Assembly: GCA_028865375.1 (NCBI GenBank)
Contig: JAGWKJ010000005.1
Coordinates: 1 to 21,264 of the forward strand
Direction of reading: 5' to 3'
Source of the DNA: Hyphomicrobiales bacterium
Lineage (GTDB): Bacteria; Pseudomonadota; Alphaproteobacteria; Rhizobiales; Beijerinckiaceae
DNA length: 21,264 nt
In this document: positions 16,452 through 21,264 of the stretch, piece by piece
Numbering within the stretch: position 1 is the first letter of the stretch
Layout: each line of letters starts with the position of its first letter
The notes under the pieces: generated by a model
The model's input: only the letters and a program-made list of their open reading frames with translations
What the model was told of the DNA's origin: nothing
The model's database searches: none
Position numbers and translations under genes: made by a program

Positions 16452-18683
16452 ATGGCCGATCCAAACATCCGCCTCGACGTCGATTCCGACGGCATCGCGC
16501 TGGCGACTTGGGACATGCCGGGCCGCACGATGAACGTCATCACCGCCGGCATGGTCGACGAATTCGAGGCGCTCGTGGACCGCGTCGCCGGCGACGCCGC
16601 GATCAAGGGCTGCGTCATCGCCTCGGGCAAGGACACGTTCTCCGGCGGCGCGGACCTCGGCATGCTGCAGGGCCTTCGCGAACTCTCCGAGAAGACCGCC
16701 AAGGCGAGCGGCGAGGAGGCCGCCGCCAAGGCGCTGTTCGAGGGATCGCGCAAGCTGTCGCTCGTGTTCCGCAAGCTCGAGACCTGCGGCAAGCCGTTCG
16801 CCGCCGCCATCGAGGGCACCTGCCTCGGCGGCGCGTTCGAGCTCGCGCTCGCCTGCCATCGCCGCGTCCTCTCGGACGCGCCCAAGGCGGCGGTCGGCCT
16901 GCCGGAGATCAAGGTCGGGCTGTTTCCCGGCGGCGGCGGCACGCAGCGCGTGGCGCGCCTGATGCAGACCGGCGACGCGCTGCAGATGCTGTTCAAGGGC
17001 GACCAGATCAAGCCCGCCGCGGCGCTGAAGATGGGCCTCGTCCACGAGGTCGCGCCAGCCGGGAGCGCGATCGCGCGCGCGAAGGCCTGGATCAAGGACG
17101 GCGGCTCCGCGGTCGCGCCGTGGGACGAGACGGCCGGCGGCAAGCCTTCGTTCAAGCCGCCGTCGGGCCGCGTCTATTCGCCGGCCGGCATGATGACCTG
17201 GCCCGCCGCCAACGCCATCTACCGCCGCGAGACGCACGACAATTACCCCGCCGCCAAGGCGATCCTGCACGCCGTCTACGAGGGCCTGCAATTGCCGATC
17301 GACCAGGCCCTGCGGGTCGAGAGCCGCTGGTTCGCGCACGTGCTGCGCACGCCCCAGGCCGCGGCGATGATCCGCTCGCTGTTCGTCTCGATGGGCGAGC
17401 TCAACAAGGGCGCGCGCCGGCCCAAGGCGCCGGCGCCGGCCAAGCTCGACCGGATCGCCGTGATCGGCGCCGGCTTCATGGGCGCGGGCATCGCCTACGT
17501 CAGCGCGATGGCGGGCCTCGACGTGGTGCTGATCGACCGCGACCAGGAGGCCGCCGACAAGGGCAAGGCGCATTCCCACAAGCTGATGAGCGACCGCATC
17601 GCCAAGGGACGCGCGAAGACCGCCGACCGCGACGCGCTGCTTTCGCGCATCCACGCCACCGCGGACTTCGCGGAGCTGAAGGGCTGCGACCTCGTGGTGG
17701 AGGCAGTGTTCGAGGAGCGCGGCGTGAAGGCGGAGACGACGAGGAAGGCGCAGGCCGTGCTCGGGCCCGACGTGATCTTCGCCTCCAACACCTCGACGCT
17801 GCCCATCACCTCGCTGGCGGCCAACGCGGAGAAGCCGGAAAACTTCGTCGGCATCCATTTCTTCTCGCCGGTCGACAAGATGGCGCTGGTCGAGATCATC
17901 ATGGGCGCCAAGACCGGCGAGCGCGCGCTCGCCACCGCGATGGACTTCGTGCGGCGCATCAGGAAGACGCCGATCGTGGTCAACGACTGCCGCGGCTTCT
18001 TCGCCAACCGCTGCGTGTTCGCCTACATCCTCGAAGGGTTCGAGATGCTGCGCGAGGGCGTGCCGCCCGCCATGATCGAGAACGTCGCGCGCATGGCGGG
18101 GATGCCGGTCGGCCCGCTGTCGCTGACCGACGAGGTGGCGGTCGACCTCACCTACAAGATCCTGAAGGCCACCGAGGCCGACATGGGCGCGGGATCGGTC
18201 GCCCCCGCGCACATGGCGCTGATGCACGAGATGGTCGACATCGACGGCCGCTTCGGCCGCAAGAACGGCAAGGGCTTCTACGACTATCCCGCCGGCGGCA
18301 AGAAAGCCCTGTGGCCGGGTCTCGCCAAGTTCGCCGGCGCGAAGCCCGATCCCGATTCGCTCGACGTCGATACGTTGAAGCGGCGCTTCCTCTACGCGCA
18401 GGCGCTGGAGGCGGCGCGCACCGTCGAGGAGGACGTGATCGTCGACCCGCGCGAGGCCGACGTGGGCTCGATCCTCGGCTTCGGCTTCGCTCCCTGGAGC
18501 GGCGGCGTTCTGTCGCTGATCGACGGCATCGGCGCCGCCGAATTCGTCTCCCGCGCCGAGGCGCTGGAAAAGGCCCACGGCCCGCGCTTCAAGCCGTGCA
18601 AGCTGCTGCGAGACATGGCGGCCAAGGGCGAGACGTTCTACGGCCGCGCCGCCGCCAATTCGGGCGCCAAGACCGCGGCGTGA
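16452..18683 (+). CDS. Enoyl-CoA hydratase/3-hydroxyacyl-CoA dehydrogenase (FadB/FadJ-like)
   Basis: Two-domain beta-oxidation enzyme of 743 residues, close in length to E. coli FadJ and FadB. The N-terminal crotonase domain has CLGGAFELALACHRR with catalytic Glu130 and LPEIKVGLFPGGGGTQR with Glu152, the pair equivalent to FadB Glu119 and Glu139, so hydratase activity should be intact. After a Pro/Ala linker (about 323-331) the NAD-binding fold IAVIGAGFMGAGIAYVSAMA (335-354) begins. The dehydrogenase dyad is His469 in GIHFFSPV and Glu481. CRGFFANR and KNGKGFYDYP mark the helical C-terminal domains. The ATG is preceded by GGGAGCAGGA. It forms a heteromeric thiolase complex with the upstream gene product in the known systems; here that is inferred from the operon. 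Confidence 0.95.
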   Translation: MADPNIRLDVDSDGIALATWDMPGRTMNVITAGMVDEFEALVDRVAGDAAIKGCVIASGKDTFSGGADLGMLQGLRELSEKTAKASGEEAAAKALFEGSRKLSLVFRKLETCGKPFAAAIEGTCLGGAFELALACHRRVLSDAPKAAVGLPEIKVGLFPGGGGTQRVARLMQTGDALQMLFKGDQIKPAAALKMGLVHEVAPAGSAIARAKAWIKDGGSAVAPWDETAGGKPSFKPPSGRVYSPAGMMTWPAANAIYRRETHDNYPAAKAILHAVYEGLQLPIDQALRVESRWFAHVLRTPQAAAMIRSLFVSMGELNKGARRPKAPAPAKLDRIAVIGAGFMGAGIAYVSAMAGLDVVLIDRDQEAADKGKAHSHKLMSDRIAKGRAKTADRDALLSRIHATADFAELKGCDLVVEAVFEERGVKAETTRKAQAVLGPDVIFASNTSTLPITSLAANAEKPENFVGIHFFSPVDKMALVEIIMGAKTGERALATAMDFVRRIRKTPIVVNDCRGFFANRCVFAYILEGFEMLREGVPPAMIENVARMAGMPVGPLSLTDEVAVDLTYKILKATEADMGAGSVAPAHMALMHEMVDIDGRFGRKNGKGFYDYPAGGKKALWPGLAKFAGAKPDPDSLDVDTLKRRFLYAQALEAARTVEEDVIVDPREADVGSILGFGFAPWSGGVLSLIDGIGAAEFVSRAEALEKAHGPRFKPCKLLRDMAAKGETFYGRAAANSGAKTAA

Positions 18684-18692
18684 CGGGGTGAC

Positions 18693-18711
18693 GGCGGGGG
18701 CGCTCCCCGCC
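18693..18711. terminator. Bidirectional hairpin between convergent genes
   Basis: GGCGGGG (18693-18699) and CCCCGCC (18705-18711) form a perfect 7-bp stem with a 5-base loop in the 28-base gap between the convergent fadJ-like and RDD genes. It lies one base from the RDD stop codon. There is no T-run on either side, so it may need Rho or simply protect 3' ends. Confidence 0.45.
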
Positions 18712-19176
18712 TCAGTCCGCGCGCGCGATCACGATGCCCGACAGGATGTCGTGCAGGCAGCGCTTCTCGCGCTCGAAGAAACTCAGGGCGAACACGGGCG
18801 GGAAGCCGAGGCTCAGCCACAGCAGCACCGCGTGCAGCGCCGCGTGGACGTGCGTCGGCCGCGCGTGGTCCGCGGCGAGCCGCGCGTCGAGCCCCGTCAG
18901 GCGCATGCCCCAGGTCGCGCGATGGCGGCCGCCGACCGTCAGCGCCTCGTAGATCAGTCCCACCGTCGGAAACATCGGCGGCAACAGCAAGAGCGACAGG
19001 CCGAGCGTCAGCACGGTCAGCGCCAGCCAGGCGAAAAAGGCGACCACGCCCACCAGGACGAAATCGAACAGGAACGCGAGGAACCGGCGCGTGCGCACGC
19101 CTTCGAGCGCGCCGGCGGGCAACGCGGGCCAGCCTTTCGCGTTCGGCGCGGAACCGAGACGGGCGGCGTCGGACAT
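18712..19176 (-). CDS. RDD family membrane protein
   Basis: Inner-membrane protein of 154 residues. The RDD signature is present: RTRRFLAFLFDFVLVGVV (28-45) begins the first membrane segment with the conserved Arg and Asp; a second hydrophobic block covers about 54-77. The loop ATWGMRLTGLDARL (87-100) is the usual GM-R motif of the family, and the last segment (about 112-134) precedes LHDILSGIVI (141-150). Function of the family is not defined; some members are linked to ion transport or osmotic stress. The ATG at 19176 is chosen over 19215 because AGGAGG lies 6 bases before it. Confidence 0.88.
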   Translation of the reverse strand: MSDAARLGSAPNAKGWPALPAGALEGVRTRRFLAFLFDFVLVGVVAFFAWLALTVLTLGLSLLLLPPMFPTVGLIYEALTVGGRHRATWGMRLTGLDARLAADHARPTHVHAALHAVLLWLSLGFPPVFALSFFEREKRCLHDILSGIVIARAD

Positions 19177-19191
19177 GGATGCCTCCTGTTT

Positions 19192-19243
19192 CCGGGCGGT
19201 CGCCCGGGCGTCCATTAGATGGTGACGCCGCGCCGCGGCGCAA
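19192..19243 (-). promoter_or_regulatory. Candidate RDD promoter with hairpin/operator next to the ribosome site
   Basis: On the minus strand TCTAAT (plus 19214-19219) matches the -10 at 5 of 6 positions, with TTGCGC (plus 19238-19243) 18 bases upstream. CCGGGCG (19192-19198) and CGCCCGG (19201-19207) form a near-palindrome at the expected transcription start. In RNA this would be a 6-bp stem with a 4-base loop directly ahead of the AGGAGG. It could be an operator or a translational control hairpin. Confidence 0.3.
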
Positions 19244-19278
19244 GGGCGCGCGCCCTCTGTCCGCGTGCCGCGCCCTGT

Positions 19279-19383
19279 CCGTCTTTGCGAGGAGCGTCAG
19301 CGACGAAGCAATCCAGACGCCATTCAGTCGAACGCGCGGCCGTTGCCGACGACTGGGTTGCTTCGCTTCGCTTGCAAAGACGG
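19279..19383. repeat. REP-like palindromic intergenic element
   Basis: The outer arms CCGTCTTTGC (19279-19288) and GCAAAGACGG (19374-19383) are a perfect 10-bp inverted repeat. Inner arms at 19304-19318 and 19351-19365 (CGAAGCAATCCAGAC and GACTGGGTTGCTTCG) match at 13 of 15. The left arm contains GAGGAGCGTCAGCGACGAAG and the right GCTTCGCTTCGCTTGC. This is the recognisable dispersed palindrome of many alphaproteobacterial chromosomes, which reads as a false protein with ERQRRSNP and LLRFACKDG. It fills most of the 304-base gap 19177-19480 between divergent genes. Confidence 0.75.
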
Positions 19384-19419
19384 CGGTGGTTCGGGCAGGC
19401 CGCTTCAATCGAACGCGCG
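19323..19419 (+). repeat. 16-bp direct repeat straddling the right arm of the REP-like element
   Basis: TTCAGTCGAACGCGCG (19323-19338) recurs as TTCAATCGAACGCGCG (19404-19419), 15 of 16 identical, 81 bases apart. One copy is inside the palindromic element and one outside, bracketing its right arm. This may reflect duplication or slippage when the element formed. Confidence 0.5.
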
Positions 19420-19449
19420 TCCCGCGTCTTCCCCGCCGCACTGCGCGGG

Positions 19450-19455
19450 TGTAAT
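19450..19455 (+). promoter_or_regulatory. Candidate -10 box of the Mpo1-like gene
   Basis: TGTAAT matches the -10 consensus at 5 of 6 positions and stands out in GC-rich DNA, 25 bases before the ATG. The -35 region is poor (TCTTCC, 17 bases upstream). Weak evidence. Confidence 0.25.
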
Positions 19456-19480
19456 CTTCGGCGACCCGGGAGGGACGCGC

Positions 19481-19798
19481 ATGCTCCTCGACGCGCTCAC
19501 GCTCGGCCGCACGCGCGCGCAATGGATCGCGCAATATGCCGAGAGCCACCGCAATCCGGTCAACCGGACCTGCCATACGTTCGGCATCCCGATGATCGCG
19601 CTGTCCGTCGTCCTGTTCGTCGCCGCGATCTTCGTCCATTGGCTTTGGCCGTGGGGGCTGGGGCTGTTCGTCGCCGGATGGGCGTTGCAATTCGTCGGCC
19701 ACGCGGTCGAGGGCAAGCCGCCGGAGTTCCTCAAGGACTGGCGTTTCCTGTTCGTGGGCCTGTCGTGGTGGTTCGAGAAGATGCGTGGCAAGGCGTAA
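19481..19798 (+). CDS. Mpo1/DUF962-like membrane protein
   Basis: Small protein of 105 residues of the DUF962 (YGL010w/Mpo1) family. The family signature is complete: HRNPVNRTCHTFGIP (23-37), two membrane segments (about 38-55 and 57-73), then QFVGHAVEGKPPEFL (70-84), with His23, His32, His74 and Glu77 as likely metal ligands. Yeast Mpo1 is an iron-dependent dioxygenase acting on 2-hydroxy fatty acids from phytosphingosine; the bacterial substrate is unknown. The ATG at 19481 is preceded by GGGAGGGA with a 6-base spacer. Upstream in-frame codons run through the REP-like element and are not real coding sequence. A strong hairpin follows the stop. Confidence 0.87.
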   Translation: MLLDALTLGRTRAQWIAQYAESHRNPVNRTCHTFGIPMIALSVVLFVAAIFVHWLWPWGLGLFVAGWALQFVGHAVEGKPPEFLKDWRFLFVGLSWWFEKMRGKA

Positions 19799-19828
19799 GC
19801 CCCGCGCCCTCGCAATTCGGCGCGGGGC
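19799..19828 (+). terminator. Strong hairpin terminator after the Mpo1-like gene
   Basis: GCCCCGCGCC (19799-19808) pairs perfectly with GGCGCGGGGC (19819-19828), a 10-bp stem with a 10-base loop, starting on the first base after the TAA. No clear T-run follows (CGCCTATATC), so it may act as an imperfect terminator. The TATATC at 19833-19838 could serve as a -10 for the downstream gene. Confidence 0.55.
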
Positions 19829-19851
19829 CGCCTATATCGGGCGTCGAGGCC

Positions 19852-20319
19852 ATGCTCGACGACGTTTACAATTCGCGGCTGCTCGCGCTCGCCGCCGACA
19901 TCCCGAGGCTCGGCCGGCTGGCCGACGCGCAGGGCTCGGCGCGCGCCCATTCCCGGCTGTGCGGATCGACGGTGACCGTCGACGTGAAGCTGCGGGACCG
20001 GCGGATCGTCGATTTCGCCCATGACGTGAAGGCCTGCGCGCTGGGCCAGGCGTCTTCCTCGCTGATGGCGCGCCACGCGATCGGCGCGACGCTCGAGGAC
20101 GTGGCGGCGATGCACGCCGCCGTGCGCGCGATGTTGAAGGAGGGCGCGCCGGCGCCCTCGGGCCGCTTCGCCGATTTCGCGGTGCTGGAGCCGGTGCGCG
20201 ACTATCGCGCCCGCCACGCCTCGACGCTGCTGACCTTCGAGGCGACCGAGGCGGCGATGCGCGACGCGCTCGCCAAGGCCGGGAGCGAGCCCGAGGCCGC
20301 GACGCCGGCCGGCGCGTGA
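19852..20319 (+). CDS. Iron-sulfur cluster assembly scaffold protein (IscU/NifU N-terminal family)
   Basis: Protein of 155 residues of the NifU_N/SufU family that holds nascent Fe-S clusters. The N terminus LDDVYNSRLLALAADIPRLGRL (as two parts of residues 2-23) is typical, followed by SRLCGSTVTVDV with Cys37 and DVKACALGQASSSLM with Cys62. The third cluster cysteine of IscU should lie near residue 122, but the segment reads YRARHASTLLTFEA, with His122 in that area and no Cys. The Asp after the first Cys (CGD in IscU) is replaced by Ser (CGS). It may use His as ligand or act differently from a classical scaffold. The ATG at 19852 has GAGG very close (2 bases). The stop overlaps the yidD GTG (GTGA). 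Confidence 0.82.
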   Translation: MLDDVYNSRLLALAADIPRLGRLADAQGSARAHSRLCGSTVTVDVKLRDRRIVDFAHDVKACALGQASSSLMARHAIGATLEDVAAMHAAVRAMLKEGAPAPSGRFADFAVLEPVRDYRARHASTLLTFEATEAAMRDALAKAGSEPEAATPAGA

Positions 20320-20594
20320 CCACGCCCGTCCGCCGCGCAGCGCATTGGGCGATCCGCTTCTACCAGCTCACGCTCTCCGCGCTGGTGGGCCGGCAGTGCC
20401 GGCATTTGCCGACCTGTTCCGAATATGCCGACCTCGCGATCCAGAAGCACGGCCTGTGGGCCGGCGGCTGGATGGGCTTGGCGCGCATCCTGCGCTGCCG
20501 GCCCGGCGGCACCCATGGCTACGATCCGCCGCCCGAGGCCGTGCCGGCGCGCGCGCGCTGGTGGACGCCGTGGCGCTACGGGCGCTGGGCGTGA
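20316..20594 (+). CDS. yidD: Membrane protein insertion efficiency factor YidD
   Basis: Small membrane-associated protein of 92 residues that assists YidC-dependent insertion of inner-membrane proteins. FYQLTLSALVGRQCRHLPTC begins at residue 15, followed by SEYADLAIQKHG, then ILRCRPGG and GYDPPPE. This is the full family pattern, with Cys28, Cys34 and Cys61 at the conserved positions. The start is GTG, overlapping the stop of the scaffold gene as GTGA, so the two are translationally coupled. It converges on the last gene of the window with a 6-base gap. The classical rpmH-rnpA-yidD-yidC neighbourhood is absent; a location beside an IscU-like gene is common in alphaproteobacteria. Confidence 0.95.
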   Translation: MTTPVRRAAHWAIRFYQLTLSALVGRQCRHLPTCSEYADLAIQKHGLWAGGWMGLARILRCRPGGTHGYDPPPEAVPARARWWTPWRYGRWA

Positions 20595-20600
20595 GGGCGC

Positions 20601-21264
20601 TCAGCGCGGCGCGGCGGCGAGCGTGAAGGCTTCGAGGCGCCGGCGCCCGTCGTCGGGCAGGCCGGCCAGCGCGGCGAGATAGGCGCGGCCGTCGGCGCAG
20701 CGCCGCGCGTCGTCGAACGGCGTTGCGGGCGCCTTGCCGTCGAGCAGCAATGCCACGTCGTCGCGGCCGAGGCCCTTGGCGCCCAGCGCGGAATCGAAGG
20801 CGACGAAATCGGCGGGCGTCGGGCGCTCGACCGGCTTGGCCTGCGCGCCTTCCACGATCGCGGCGAGATCGGCCGAGGCGAGCCTGCCCACCAACGGACG
20901 GGCGCCCGCCGCGAAGGCGCGGAAGGGCGCGCCGCCGCCGCTCCCGAACAGGAAGTCGCCGCAAAACTTGGCTTGGTCCTGTCCGGTCGCGGACGCGATG
21001 GCGGCCTGCGCGGCGAACACGGCGTCGAGCGCGGCCAGCGGCGCGCCGGCCGCGTATTTGCCGCGCGCGCGCTTCAACTCGGCGGTCGCGCGCTCGAGAT
21101 AGTCCTCGGGCGAGGCGGCCTTGCCGGCCCGCACGTAATCCTTGCCGAAGCCGACCAGGATCGTCTCGTAGACGTCGGGCATGGAATCCTTGAGCCGCTC
21201 GTAGAACGGCGCGTAGTCGGGCGCGTCGGAGGCGAGCCGCGTCTCCACGATGCCCAAGGCGTCG
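20601..21264 (-). CDS. Hypothetical protein, N-terminal part cut by the window edge
   Basis: An open frame of about 220 codons reaches the window end without a stop. A TTG at 21257 is the only start codon near the edge and has no visible ribosome site, so the gene most likely begins outside. The visible part is Ala-rich and mostly helical, with acidic and Lys/Arg-rich stretches (YERLKDSMPDVYETIL, YLERATAELKRARGKYAAG) and two cysteines (FCGDF and RRCADGR) that could form a disulfide if exported. Codon use matches neighbouring genes, supporting real coding. No family was recognised and no function is offered. Confidence 0.7.
   Translation of the reverse strand, partial: DALGIVETRLASDAPDYAPFYERLKDSMPDVYETILVGFGKDYVRAGKAASPEDYLERATAELKRARGKYAAGAPLAALDAVFAAQAAIASATGQDQAKFCGDFLFGSGGGAPFRAFAAGARPLVGRLASADLAAIVEGAQAKPVERPTPADFVAFDSALGAKGLGRDDVALLLDGKAPATPFDDARRCADGRAYLAALAGLPDDGRRRLEAFTLAAAPR

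Noticed and set aside
14593..16464. Open extension of the FAD oxidoreductase frame far upstream
   Set aside because: The Rossmann fold starts right after the ATG at 14592. The extension runs through the divergent promoter region, the palindrome, and the antisense of the GFA and thiolase genes.
15969..18578. Very long open frame (about 870 codons) antisense to the thiolase and hydratase/dehydrogenase genes
   Set aside because: Long antisense frames are expected in DNA this GC-rich because stop codons are rare. Its sequence is rich in Arg, His and Gly with no family motifs, while the plus strand has two complete enzymes.
19265..19480. N-terminal extension of the Mpo1-like protein through the palindromic repeat
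   Set aside because: The translated sequence is the familiar artefact of this repeat family, and a good ribosome site precedes the ATG at 19481.

Overview
The window is very GC-rich, has dense codon-biased coding with many 4-base start/stop overlaps, and carries the dusB-ntrB-ntrC-ntrY-ntrX order. Together these point to an alphaproteobacterial chromosome. A D-amino-acid aminotransferase gene directly after ntrX and the palindromic intergenic repeat near 19.3 kb fit a Rhodospirillales- or Reyranella-like genome, but the exact lineage is inference. No phage, insertion sequence, CRISPR array, tRNA or rRNA was seen.

Layout. (1) 1-1096: a GcvA-like LysR regulator on the minus strand, with a long Pro/Ala/Lys tail. 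(2) 1383-9605, plus strand: the nitrogen-control block dusB, ntrB, ntrC, ntrY, ntrX, dat. Every junction overlaps (ATGA or TGATG) except ntrC/ntrY. That 157-base gap holds a good match to a sigma-54 (-24/-12) promoter, so ntrYX-dat may be a separately inducible unit under NtrC control. (3) 9620-11185, minus strand: ychF and a DUF302 gene. (4) 11262-14592, minus strand: a tightly coupled lipid-modification operon of an FAD-dependent oxidoreductase (COG2907 type), a DUF1365 protein and a Cfa-like SAM methyltransferase, joined by two GTGA overlaps. (5) 14716-18683, plus strand, divergent from the lipid operon: a GFA-domain zinc protein, a thiolase and a two-domain enoyl-CoA hydratase/3-hydroxyacyl-CoA dehydrogenase (beta-oxidation). 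A perfect 18-bp palindrome lies in the divergent promoter region. (6) 18712-19176, minus strand: an RDD membrane protein. (7) 19177-19480: an intergenic region with a REP-like palindromic element. (8) 19481-20594, plus strand: a Mpo1/DUF962-like membrane protein, a strong hairpin, an IscU/NifU-like scaffold gene and yidD. (9) 20601 to the window edge, minus strand: an unidentified protein cut by the window.

How the parts work together. NtrB/NtrC is the classical nitrogen-limitation two-component system. NtrY/NtrX is its membrane-bound paralogous pair. DusB modifies tRNA, and Dat links D-amino acids to 2-oxo acids. The second half is lipid-centred: one operon probably modifies unsaturated acyl chains of membrane phospholipids, while the divergent unit degrades acyl-CoAs. 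The shared palindrome suggests a common regulator that is not encoded in the window. The most interesting leads are the sigma-54 site before ntrY, the 18-bp palindrome, and the COG2907-DUF1365-Cfa operon, which looks like a split version of the plant FAD-oxidase/cyclopropane-synthase fusion.
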